Origin: Candidatus Sabulitectum sp.
GTDB taxonomy: Bacteria; Fermentibacterota; Fermentibacteria; Fermentibacterales; Fermentibacteraceae
Length of the DNA: 6,560 bases
Direction of reading: 5' to 3'
Assembly (NCBI GenBank): GCA_023145935.1
Contig: JAGLDB010000106.1
Coordinates: 1 to 6,560 of the forward strand
Position 1 is the first letter of the stretch, and each line of letters begins with the position of its first letter. Below the pieces are notes generated by a model, which was not told where the DNA came from, made no database searches, and saw only the letters and a program-made list of their open reading frames with translations. Positions 1 to 6,500 of this stretch are shown here, in pieces. The position numbers and the translations under genes are program-made.

Positions 1-434
1 AATCACCATTTCTATTTGCATGGGCGAAACCTGTTCCGGTGAATCCCAATTTCTTTAAAGATCGCAAAAAGGGAATGATGCTTGTAGCCATCGCAGGACC
101 TGCCACAAATCTTGCAATTGCACTTGTATTAAGTGCGTTTCTTTTTCTTGCGGGTGGTATACTGCCTGCGTTTCTCGCAAAAACCTTTGCATGGGTATCG
201 TTGATCAATGTCATGCTGATGGTTTTTAATCTAATTCCCATTCCTCCTCTTGATGGAAGCAGAATTTTGGCTAATTTTCTTAAGCCGAAGGCTTTATGGC
301 ATTACATGAAACTTGAACGGTTTGGAATGTTTATTGTGTTCGGTCTTCTTTTCACTGGTGTTATTTCCAGCATTCTTTACCCGGCCATGAATCTGGCTGT
401 GAGGGTTCTGGGTCTGGCACAGTATCTGCGTTAG
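1..434 (+). CDS. M50 family (site-2-protease-like) membrane metalloprotease, 5' partial
   Basis: This is the C-terminal part of an intramembrane zinc protease of the Rip/YwhC-like M50 group. Reading starts at base 3, and about 143 codons are visible before TAG at 432-434. Seen directly: a WAKPVPVNPNFF stretch followed by KKG, typical of this group just before the GPATNLAIA transmembrane segment. A second hydrophobic helix contains NLIPIPPLDGSRIL, the conserved Asn-Pro-Asp-Gly motif whose Asp is a zinc ligand in the family. A third hydrophobic segment lies near the C-terminus. The HExxH zinc motif would lie upstream of the window, so activity cannot be judged here. The GTG at 39 is an internal Val codon, not a start, because the family match continues upstream of it. 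The stop overlaps the ribosome binding site of the following C25 gene, so the two are probably one operon. Substrates are unknown; relatives cleave membrane-embedded anti-sigma factors or signal peptides. Confidence 0.9.
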   Translation, partial: SPFLFAWAKPVPVNPNFFKDRKKGMMLVAIAGPATNLAIALVLSAFLFLAGGILPAFLAKTFAWVSLINVMLMVFNLIPIPPLDGSRILANFLKPKALWHYMKLERFGMFIVFGLLFTGVISSILYPAMNLAVRVLGLAQYLR

Positions 435-437
435 GAG
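433..437 (+). promoter_or_regulatory. Ribosome binding site of the C25 gene, overlapping the M50 stop
   Basis: AGGAG sits 5 nt before ATG 443 and shares bases with the TAG stop (432-434) of the M50 gene. The overlap suggests translational coupling and supports the 443 start. Confidence 0.75.
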
Positions 438-442
438 TTGTT

Positions 443-1900
443 ATGTCCTTTCTGATCCTTTTACTGATTGCCGGTGTATATGACGAAACACCGATTACCA
501 GGAACCTTGATCCCGATTTTGTACCTGGTACATATGCCGAGTACCGATCCGGGCAACCGGAATTCACTGAACTGATAGTTACTCCAGTCACCGGAGAGAT
601 CAGAGGCACAGAGTTCCTTGTTGTTATGGAAGAGAATATGTCAGACAGCCTTGACTCCGCCCTGCTTGACCAGTGGCTTGCAGATATCCAGAGTGAAGGT
701 AATTCCTCTGCTGCGGTTGAGATCACCTATGCGAATCCTATTCAGATCAGGGCATGGCTTCTGGGTTTGTACAATGATGGCCTGGAGGGTGTGGTTTTTG
801 TCGGAGACATTCCAGTTCCATGGTCGTGTACAGTGGATCGCGGGGCAAAATCAAATGAAACATTTCCCAGTGACTATTTCTACATGGATCTTGATGGTAC
901 CTGGGAAGACAACTGGATTGGATACCCCGGAATAGGAACAGCAGGCCAGGACAGTATCTATGATGGCTGGAGCGGCGAGCTTTTCCCAGAGATATACACT
1001 GGCAGAATAACCACAAGCGTGCTTATTCTTGGCAATGAGTACGATCTGATCAACGATTACCTTGCAAGACTTCATGAATGGAGGCTTGTGGGAGATCCCG
1101 AGCCCAGAGCTCTCTGCTATGTTGATGATGACTGGGCAGGCTGGGGTAACAGTTACCGCTCAGCCATGGAAAACCTTTACGACGATGTAGAGCTGGTCAA
1201 CCTTCCCCACAGTGCTACTAACGGTACTGATTACAGAGAGAACAGACTTCAGGAAGGCTACACCTGGATCAGCCCGTTTGTTCATTCAGGGCCCACATCC
1301 CATGCCTGGAGTCCAGGGCCCAGTACTACTGCGGGACACATCTGGACCGATAACCCTCCTTCCAGGTTCTTTAATCTTTTCGCCTGTTCCAACGCCCGCT
1401 TTACAAGCAACTGGTGTATGGGTTGTGCTTATGTTTTTGGAACTGACTATGGCCTTGCTGCTGTGGGCAGTACAAAGAGTGGAGCTATGCTTCAATTCGC
1501 CCAGTTCTATACTCCTCTCGGAGAGGGAGAAAATTTCGGAAGTGGCTACAAAGCATGGTGGACTCACATCATCAGCGGTGGTTTCAGCCAGTCCGAGCAG
1601 TACTGGCATCTCGGAATGGTTGTTATCGGTGATCCAACAATAATGCCGGCAATGCACATGCTGGGTATTGAAGACGGTACACCATCAGCCGCACCCGCTA
1701 TTCACTTCAGTGCAAACCCTGCAATGGGTGCTGTTACAATAGTTTCACAGGGTGTATTTACCATCCACGACATGACCGGGCGCGAAGTTGCAAATGGATA
1801 TCAGAGTGAGACATTCACAGGTCTGCAGACCGGAGTTTATCTGGTAAGGGCAGAAAACAACGGATTTGCAGTTGTTGAGAAACTCTGTGTTATAAGGTAG
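443..1900 (+). CDS. C25 (gingipain-like) secreted cysteine peptidase with T9SS-type C-terminal domain
   Basis: A 485-residue predicted secreted caspase-fold (clan CD) peptidase. Residues 2-12 are hydrophobic and look like a very short signal peptide, although no basic n-region is present. C25 landmarks appear in order: VGDIPVPW (120-127), PSDYFYMDLDGTW (142-154), FPEIYTGRI (181-189), CYVDDDWAGW (225-234), FVHSG with His281 as candidate catalytic His, NLFACSN with Cys315 as candidate nucleophile, and IGDPTIMP (395-402). Residues from about 417 to 485 form a short beta-rich tail with NPAMGAV, a D-x-x-GRE turn, LQTGVYLVR and a final VEKLCVIR. This is the pattern of the type A T9SS sorting domain. 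It is much shorter than gingipains or the PorU sortase, and no large propeptide is evident. The likely role is extracellular or surface proteolysis; a processing role for other secreted proteins is possible. It lies 8 nt after the M50 gene, apparently in one operon. The family call is strong, while substrate specificity is not readable. Loss of activity cannot be excluded because His and Cys are assigned by motif only. Confidence 0.85.
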   Translation: MSFLILLLIAGVYDETPITRNLDPDFVPGTYAEYRSGQPEFTELIVTPVTGEIRGTEFLVVMEENMSDSLDSALLDQWLADIQSEGNSSAAVEITYANPIQIRAWLLGLYNDGLEGVVFVGDIPVPWSCTVDRGAKSNETFPSDYFYMDLDGTWEDNWIGYPGIGTAGQDSIYDGWSGELFPEIYTGRITTSVLILGNEYDLINDYLARLHEWRLVGDPEPRALCYVDDDWAGWGNSYRSAMENLYDDVELVNLPHSATNGTDYRENRLQEGYTWISPFVHSGPTSHAWSPGPSTTAGHIWTDNPPSRFFNLFACSNARFTSNWCMGCAYVFGTDYGLAAVGSTKSGAMLQFAQFYTPLGEGENFGSGYKAWWTHIISGGFSQSEQYWHLGMVVIGDPTIMPAMHMLGIEDGTPSAAPAIHFSANPAMGAVTIVSQGVFTIHDMTGREVANGYQSETFTGLQTGVYLVRAENNGFAVVEKLCVIR

Positions 1901-1909
1901 TACTGAATT

Positions 1910-3724
1910 TTATGGGGGTGGGGTCTGCACAGGCTCCATCCCCGGTTCTGCCCGGAGAAGTCCAAGAATTTTTTCTATCTCCTCCTGCTTTGGTCGGGTA
2001 AGATACTGGTGCAGATCTGCTTCAGCAAGAATAGAGGAGGCAAGTTCAGCAGTAACAGAAGTTTCGGCTGATGCGGCAAATCTTGCGGAGATATGCCATA
2101 TGGAAGCAGCTTCTTCCATGGAAACAGATCGACATTGGATTGAAAGCCGGAGACACAACTCTGAGGCATGGATCAATCCCGCCTGAGGCAGGGAACTTAT
2201 GGTGACTGAAAGATTTTCCTGTGAGTTGGTAATAACACTGGAGATCGCCATGGCAGTATCAGGATTCATTCCCTCGATCTGAATGGAATTCAGAGCAAAC
2301 AGATATCTGTCCTGTAAGTGAATGTTTTCGGGAATCAATAGAGTTGCTTTAGCCCATGCAGAATAGCTGTCTCTTCCTGCAGCAGACAACGCTGCGGCTC
2401 GCAGCTCCCACCCCCGGTAGTATTCAGGGTACAGGTTAATAAACTTCTCTGAGTCTTCCAGTGCAGCAAGGATCATGTTGTTTTTCAGATGTGCCTGTCC
2501 TGATGCCAGAAAAACTCGTTCCTCCCAGGGAATACGCCTGGCTGCCAGCTCCAGATCACCTAACTGGTCTGTTCCAGTTCTACCCAGTGCCAAGTAGCCT
2601 GTGATTACCGTGAAACACCAGAAGAGAGAGAAGAAAAGAGCAAGTGCAGGAACTGCAGCCGGTACATTTAGTTTCCGGTTGCTAAGACCGCCCACAGAGC
2701 TTAAAAACAGTGCCGCAGGAATTGCTCCAAGTGGTGTGGCAAGTGGCAGATCGCTTGTGAATATCAGCCAGAAAACTGCCAGAGAAGCCAGCTGATAGTC
2801 AGATCTTGATCGTCTGGAAAGCCAGTAAAGCATAAACAGCAGAAGAAGCAGACCGGGAATACCGGTTTCAGTAATTATTGTAAGAGGCTCTGAGTGCAGA
2901 TAGTCTATTCTTTTGTCTCCCCCGGACAGTTCTCTCAGCTCCGGCTCAGAGGAATTGAATATTTCCAGCCTTGCAGACCCGGTACCTGTTCCAAGTGGAA
3001 GATTGTCAAGAAACAGCTCAGCAGAATTGCGCCAGATCCTGGTTCTGAGTTCAAGGGTTGGGCCTATCCTGCCTGCAGCTTCGGGAAAGAACATTGAAAA
3101 TATCTGTCCTGATATCATTATGACCAGAATCATCCAAGGTTTGATCTTTTTCCAGGAGTAGAAAACAAGAGCCCCGACCAGACAGGCAACCCATCCAATG
3201 TAGAATGAAGAGATGTATACACCAGCAAGAATAATTGTGGTAAGTACCCAGGAATACCATTTGTCTTTCTTGAAAAACACAAGACTGCCCACAAAACCAA
3301 GGGATAGAACCATTCCTGCTCTGTTTGCATTTCCAGTAATAGTGTCTGCTCCGGCAGATAGCATTACAGCAGAAACAAGAACAGCTGATGCAGCAAGAGC
3401 TTTCAGATGTACTCGCAGACCCCACCTTGCGATAGTTCCGGAAAAACCTGTTATCATCATCCCGAATGAAAACCATCGCACAGCATATGGAATGCCCCCT
3501 GTGGCTGATGTACCCCACAGCAGGGAGAGAGCAGGAAGCAATCCGATAAGTGATCCAATAATCAAATGTGTTGTGGAAATACTTTTTCTTCCAAAAAAGA
3601 ATATTACAGAACCGGCCAGGGGATACATAGCCAGTCGCGACATCATTGTTGAATCAAAGAGCCCCGGTATTACAGCTGCTAGAGTTATGGTGAACGGAAG
3701 AAAAAACAGCAGGAACCCTGCCAA
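1910..3724 (-). CDS. O-antigen ligase/polymerase-like membrane protein (Wzy_C type) with TPR-like tail
   Basis: A 604-residue polytopic inner-membrane protein with about ten or more hydrophobic segments across residues 1-375, then a soluble C-terminal region. The diagnostic region is residues 224-300. ELRTRIWRNSAELFLDNLPLGTGTG is followed by a polar periplasmic-type loop, then YLHSEPLTIITETGIPG and a long Leu-rich helix. This matches the R-x-x-W, P-x-G-x-G and H-[NS]-E-x-L-x-x-x-x-E-T-G layout of the WaaL/Wzy/PglL superfamily (key candidates Arg229 and His277). Residues about 396-475 look like TPR repeats (ALEDSEKFINLYPEYYRGW, then AAALSAAGR), known in some bacterial oligosaccharyltransferases and polymerases. 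The start is TTG directly after the TAA of the upstream lipoprotein gene, with GGAG (3738-3735) 10 nt upstream. This start keeps the first hydrophobic helix, whereas the Met pair at 27-28 would lose it. The sequence does not separate ligase, polymerase or protein glycosyltransferase. It is cotranscribed with the lipoprotein. Confidence 0.8.
   Translation of the reverse strand: MAGFLLFFLPFTITLAAVIPGLFDSTMMSRLAMYPLAGSVIFFFGRKSISTTHLIIGSLIGLLPALSLLWGTSATGGIPYAVRWFSFGMMITGFSGTIARWGLRVHLKALAASAVLVSAVMLSAGADTITGNANRAGMVLSLGFVGSLVFFKKDKWYSWVLTTIILAGVYISSFYIGWVACLVGALVFYSWKKIKPWMILVIMISGQIFSMFFPEAAGRIGPTLELRTRIWRNSAELFLDNLPLGTGTGSARLEIFNSSEPELRELSGGDKRIDYLHSEPLTIITETGIPGLLLLLFMLYWLSRRSRSDYQLASLAVFWLIFTSDLPLATPLGAIPAALFLSSVGGLSNRKLNVPAAVPALALFFSLFWCFTVITGYLALGRTGTDQLGDLELAARRIPWEERVFLASGQAHLKNNMILAALEDSEKFINLYPEYYRGWELRAAALSAAGRDSYSAWAKATLLIPENIHLQDRYLFALNSIQIEGMNPDTAMAISSVITNSQENLSVTISSLPQAGLIHASELCLRLSIQCRSVSMEEAASIWHISARFAASAETSVTAELASSILAEADLHQYLTRPKQEEIEKILGLLRAEPGMEPVQTPPP
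1913..1944 (+). other. G-rich hairpin just after the C25 stop
   Basis: Arm GGGGGTGG (1914-1921) pairs with CCATCCCC (1936-1943) with one G-U wobble, in the plus-strand sense. It begins 13 nt after the C25 stop and lies inside the 3' end of the opposing gene, where it encodes the Pro-rich tail. There is no T-run after it, so termination of the plus-strand operon here is only a possibility. The pairing could be a by-product of the proline codons. Confidence 0.25.
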
Positions 3725-5260
3725 TTACAATTCACTCCAGGCAGCAGGATCAGTGGGCAGATCACCTAGAATCCCATGGTTTACCTGGAATTCGTGAATG
3801 GCTTCAAGCTCGCACATCCAATCCATGGTTCTCTGTTCTTCAAGGTGAATCAGTAGATTTCTTCTTATGGTTGCTTCCACCTGCTCAAAAGAAGCAGCAT
3901 GCGGGGGAACTATCTCTACGAGTCTGTAGAAAACAAAAAGGTCGTTTTCGATTTCCACAGGCCTGTTCCACTCATTGCTGCTTTCTTCCATAGAGAACAG
4001 TGCCAGATCAATTTCATAGGGAAGCTCATGCTGCGCTACAGGCCTGGAGATGAACTCATTGCCCGGGGCAAGGAATTCGGTGTATCCGGGATAACCAAGC
4101 CCCATAAGTGAATTCTCATCCCTCGTGAAAGCGATGGCCTCTTCGAGAATACCGGCAGGCACCATAACTGACTCAAAAACCCTTGTTTCAGGCAATTGTG
4201 GGACTGAATCCATCTGCAGGAACGCCTGGTAAACCAGAGAGTCGCTGATCTGTACAGCGTCTACTACATTATCCTTGAAAAGAAGCTCACTTGCCTGATC
4301 CAGAGCAAAGGCTTCTGCTCCAGGGGTGAAACTCGTGTATCCCTGTGGAAATTCTGCTGCATACAAGTCTGCAACAAAAGAAAGCCGTGCTTGATTTCGC
4401 AGATTGTGAGAAACCCAGTTAAACGATTGCGGATTTCCAGGGTGCCCCATGGAGGTAAAGCCGGCTATGCCGTGAAATTCCCCGGCACTTATGGAGCCAC
4501 CGTTCCATGATGCAAGTTCGGTAGAAATGTCTACGGATTCTCTCTGCAGGCAATATGCTGCAACTGCAGCAGAATCCATCTGAAAAGTTCTCATTGCTTC
4601 TGTTTTCAGAGAGTCCAGATTTCTGACAGAACGGCTTTCGGTCAGGCTGTTTCGGGCAAATGCATTGAATGTTGAAGTGTCGGCCAGGGTAGCATCTACC
4701 ATCTCCTGTGAAGATATTTCAATAGAGTCAAGGGTGTACATAACACCATTAACCTCAATATGACTTCCCGGGGCTATGGAATCCAGTGCGAAGGCCAGGT
4801 TCCAGGGCAGGTCCGGAAGCCTCACCGGACCTTTGTTGCCAGTCACTGTGGAAGAAAACCAGACAATGCTGCCAAGAAGCTCTCTGTAGTGTGACAGATC
4901 AGCATCAGTAATACTGCTTCGCATGGATGACGAGAGTGTATCACTGTAGGCAATGAAAGCAGAGTTTATTATCCAGCATTCTTTCATGCTCTGTATGTAT
5001 TGTGAGTGCAGGTAGTTCTGGTTATCTATTTCTGCGGTGATCATTGTTTTTCTGCCCAGGGCAGTAATGAAATCTCCTACGGGGTTGTCTTTAGCAAGAA
5101 ATCTTGTTCTTGCGCTCTGGTCAAGGTTTTGCCAGATGCTTCCAACTTCGGAAACCGTGACAGAGTCAGTTGCTGTTCTTATCAACCATGTATTCCCGTC
5201 GGGAGATCCACAGCTGGTTAGTATAAGCAGAAAAGCAAACAGAAATATGTATTTATTCAT
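3725..5260 (-). CDS. Lipoprotein with SurA/parvulin-like (PpiC) architecture
   Basis: A 511-residue exported lipoprotein: MNK, a hydrophobic core, then the lipobox LTSC with Cys17 followed by Gly, so it is lipidated and probably outer-membrane directed. Residues about 33-100 (TVSEV, then a helix with ARTRFL and a second helix ALGRKTMITAEI) resemble the N-terminal chaperone helices of SurA/PrsA-type proteins. Residues about 357-490 resemble a divergent parvulin domain and the helix that follows it: LPYEIDLALFSM, FVFYRLVEIVPP, then SFEQVEATIRRNLLIHLEEQRTMDWM. The middle (100-350) has low similarity to anything I recognise. The parvulin core is weak and isomerase activity is doubtful; a chaperone role for outer-membrane or secreted proteins is the better guess. 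ATG 5260 is supported by GAAGGG (5274-5269), 8 nt upstream. No convincing sigma-70 promoter is visible in the 54 nt between the upstream terminator and this gene. It is directly followed, in the same frame, by the O-antigen ligase-like gene. Confidence 0.75.
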   Translation of the reverse strand: MNKYIFLFAFLLILTSCGSPDGNTWLIRTATDSVTVSEVGSIWQNLDQSARTRFLAKDNPVGDFITALGRKTMITAEIDNQNYLHSQYIQSMKECWIINSAFIAYSDTLSSSMRSSITDADLSHYRELLGSIVWFSSTVTGNKGPVRLPDLPWNLAFALDSIAPGSHIEVNGVMYTLDSIEISSQEMVDATLADTSTFNAFARNSLTESRSVRNLDSLKTEAMRTFQMDSAAVAAYCLQRESVDISTELASWNGGSISAGEFHGIAGFTSMGHPGNPQSFNWVSHNLRNQARLSFVADLYAAEFPQGYTSFTPGAEAFALDQASELLFKDNVVDAVQISDSLVYQAFLQMDSVPQLPETRVFESVMVPAGILEEAIAFTRDENSLMGLGYPGYTEFLAPGNEFISRPVAQHELPYEIDLALFSMEESSNEWNRPVEIENDLFVFYRLVEIVPPHAASFEQVEATIRRNLLIHLEEQRTMDWMCELEAIHEFQVNHGILGDLPTDPAAWSEL

Positions 5261-5313
5261 CGAGTGAACCCTTCAGGAAAACGGTTAATATGTGTTTTCA
5301 TTTTCCTAATATA

Positions 5314-5344
5314 CAAGAAAAGGGAAGCCCTTGAAGGACTTCCC
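5314..5344 (-). terminator. Intrinsic terminator of the beta-propeller gene
   Basis: In minus-strand sense, GGGAAG (5344-5339) pairs with CTTCCC (5327-5322). An inner 3-bp stem closes a tri-nucleotide loop, and TTTTCTTG (5321-5314) follows immediately. It lies about 20 nt after the TAA of the upstream gene and separates that gene from the lipoprotein gene. Confidence 0.8.
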
Positions 5345-5364
5345 CTGAAAAAGTCTAAGCCAGT

Positions 5365-6192
5365 TTAGAACAGGCTCTTAATAGAACCCCATGTGTCGCG
5401 TTCCAGAGCACTTGGGTTTACATCGTAGCCGTGCATGGCATCTGGAGAGCCCTGCTCGAAGACGTAAAGTTCGTTGATAGGAGCAGTCAAAGCCATTGTG
5501 GCTCCACCCATTGTAGCACTTGGGATAAGGGTGTGATGCTCGATCAGAGAACCATCAGCAGCGATCTGATCAACAATACCAGTACCGTTGGCACTTGTTA
5601 CCCACAGGCAGTCATTAAGGTAATCCCAGGCGGCACCATAGGCACTTGTTGCTGCTGTAGACCAGACTGTGGTTGCTGCGGTTGATCCGCTTACGCCATC
5701 CCATGTGAGCTGATTCACATCGGTAGAGAAAGAACTGGTGTAGAAGTATGTACCGTCCCAGGCAAGGGCGCGGTTAGGGCTTATGGGCCCTGTGAAAGCG
5801 CCGACCTTTTCGTATGTGGTTATGTCGTAGTAATCGATAGCAGTGCTTACACTGCCGTACATGTAGGTTCCGTCACAGCAGAGATCGCGAAGACCCCATC
5901 CTGGAGCGTCATTCTGTTCGAAACTGTCTACAACAGCACCTGCATGATCAAAGAGGTAGAACATGCCTGTTGATGCACCGGCCTGCCCTGCACCGTTTGT
6001 GATCCAGAAGTAAGTACCATCCCAGCCGCATCCTACTGAGTAAACATTAGGAATAGCAGTTTCTACAGACCAGTAGGCGATCTCTTCGAGCCAGGTGTCT
6101 GTTCCGGGCTGAGTAATCCCTGCATCAGGGGCTGCATCGGTCATTGCGAAAGCCGCAACAGCCATAACTAAAACAAGAGCGAAAATTTTCAT
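5365..6192 (-). CDS. Secreted beta-propeller-like repeat protein, unknown function
   Basis: A 275-residue protein using the ATG at 6192. The longer reading from ATG 6210 is less likely because its first codons contain the ribosome binding site, and MKIF begins an ideal signal peptide. The Sec signal runs from MKIFALVLVM to about AFA (residue 16). The mature part carries degenerate repeats about 40-50 residues apart: WDGTYFWIT (57), CDGTYMYGS (106), WDGTYFYTS (145), WDYLNDCLWVT (189) and a last weak unit ending in ELYVFEQ (241-247). This pattern fits a small four- to five-unit beta-propeller, as in glutamine-cyclotransferase or Kelch/NHL-like sensors, though no catalytic residues are recognised. 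There is no classical T9SS tail. The C-terminal end SALERDTWGSIKSLF recurs in a paralogue fragment nearby, so it may be a sorting or folding signal (inference). It appears monocistronic, with its own promoter and terminator. Exported to the periplasm or outside; function unknown. Confidence 0.85.
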   Translation of the reverse strand: MKIFALVLVMAVAAFAMTDAAPDAGITQPGTDTWLEEIAYWSVETAIPNVYSVGCGWDGTYFWITNGAGQAGASTGMFYLFDHAGAVVDSFEQNDAPGWGLRDLCCDGTYMYGSVSTAIDYYDITTYEKVGAFTGPISPNRALAWDGTYFYTSSFSTDVNQLTWDGVSGSTAATTVWSTAATSAYGAAWDYLNDCLWVTSANGTGIVDQIAADGSLIEHHTLIPSATMGGATMALTAPINELYVFEQGSPDAMHGYDVNPSALERDTWGSIKSLF

Positions 6193-6199
6193 TTCGAGA

Positions 6200-6206
6200 T
6201 CCTTCC
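6200..6206 (-). promoter_or_regulatory. Ribosome binding site that fixes the propeller gene start
   Basis: GGAAGGA in minus-strand sense ends 7 nt before ATG 6192. It lies inside the longer alternative reading from 6210, which argues against that upstream start. Confidence 0.75.
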
Positions 6207-6233
6207 ACATTAGGGTAAAACGGGAACCATTTT

Positions 6234-6263
6234 AAGATAGTCCCTTTAGGTTCCTTCTGTCAA
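6234..6263 (-). promoter_or_regulatory. Sigma-70-type promoter of the propeller gene
   Basis: In minus-strand sense a perfect TTGACA -35 box (6263-6258) is followed by an 18-nt spacer and TATCTT (6239-6234) as -10. Transcription would start near 6227, leaving a leader of about 35 nt before ATG 6192. Confidence 0.65.
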
Positions 6264-6287
6264 GAGAAGAGAGAGAATGAGTTTTCC

Positions 6288-6302
6288 AATTATCAGATAA
6301 TT
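6288..6302. promoter_or_regulatory. 15-bp perfect palindrome, operator-like
   Basis: AATTATC-A-GATAATT, arms of 7 bp around a single base. It sits about 25 bp upstream of the -35 box of the propeller gene, a place usual for an activator site. A partial half-site AATTATT occurs at 6322-6328. The binding protein is unknown, and AT-richness makes a chance palindrome possible. Confidence 0.35.
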
Positions 6303-6350
6303 AAACACTGGAACAGTAGGTAATTATTTCCTTTAACATCTATCACGTGG

Positions 6351-6403
6351 CTATCAAGACTCTAAAGCAGAGCAGGAGTATTTTCAGAAAAGGGTCTTGA
6401 TAG
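6351..6403. repeat. 13-bp inverted repeat spanning the end of the tail fragment
   Basis: CTATCAAGACTCT (6351-6363) and AGGGTCTTGATAG (6391-6403) are inverted copies with one mismatch, which would be a G-U pair in a plus-strand RNA. The spacer is 27 nt. The right arm is the SIKTL codons of the tail fragment, so the left arm may be a small inverted copy of that sequence rather than an evolved hairpin. Confidence 0.5.
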
Positions 6404-6473
6404 ATCCCCATGTTTCACGGTTAAGGGCAGAGCCGGTTACGTCATAACCCCGCAAAGCATCCGGACTTGATTT
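6384..6473 (-). pseudogene. Orphan 3' fragment of a propeller-gene paralogue
   Basis: From about 6470 down to TGA 6386-6384 the minus strand encodes SSPDALRGYDV, TGSALNRE and TWGSIKTLF. Aligned to the end of the neighbouring propeller protein, 20 of 28 residues match without a gap. Thirteen of the 20 matching codons differ only synonymously, so the two copies are old and diverged while coding. Upstream of this point the frame stays open to the window edge (to 6560), but its translation (for example QLCPVSCPRGLFFHK) no longer resembles the propeller repeats. It also crosses a 12-bp inverted repeat. I therefore read it as the tail of a truncated or rearranged paralogue. An intact gene with an unrelated front end continuing past 6560 is the alternative. 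Confidence 0.6.
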
Positions 6474-6500
6474 GTGAAAAAAAAGACCTCGCGGACAGGA

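Noticed and set aside
39..41. GTG as the start of the M50 gene
   Set aside because: The conserved WAKPVP stretch typical of the family continues in frame upstream to the window edge.
361..1075. Minus-strand open frames opposite the C25 gene (for example 361-726, 747-1016, 851-1075)
   Set aside because: They overlap a well-supported peptidase gene, have no family features and look like antisense shadow frames.
3213..3797. 194-codon plus-strand open frame opposite the ligase-like gene
   Set aside because: The opposite strand carries clear transmembrane and Wzy_C motifs; this frame has no coherent protein character and crosses the gene junction.
5281..5320. Promoter for the lipoprotein gene (TTGTAT with TATTAA)
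   Set aside because: The spacer would be 20 nt and the boxes are weak; other pairings are no better, so no promoter is called.
6193..6210. Longer start of the propeller gene at ATG 6210
   Set aside because: It would add MWKDLE before a perfect signal peptide and places the ribosome binding site inside the coding sequence.
6338..6355. CACGTG palindrome with flanking CTATCA repeats as an operator
   Set aside because: Six-base palindromes are common by chance and it is too far from the identified promoter.
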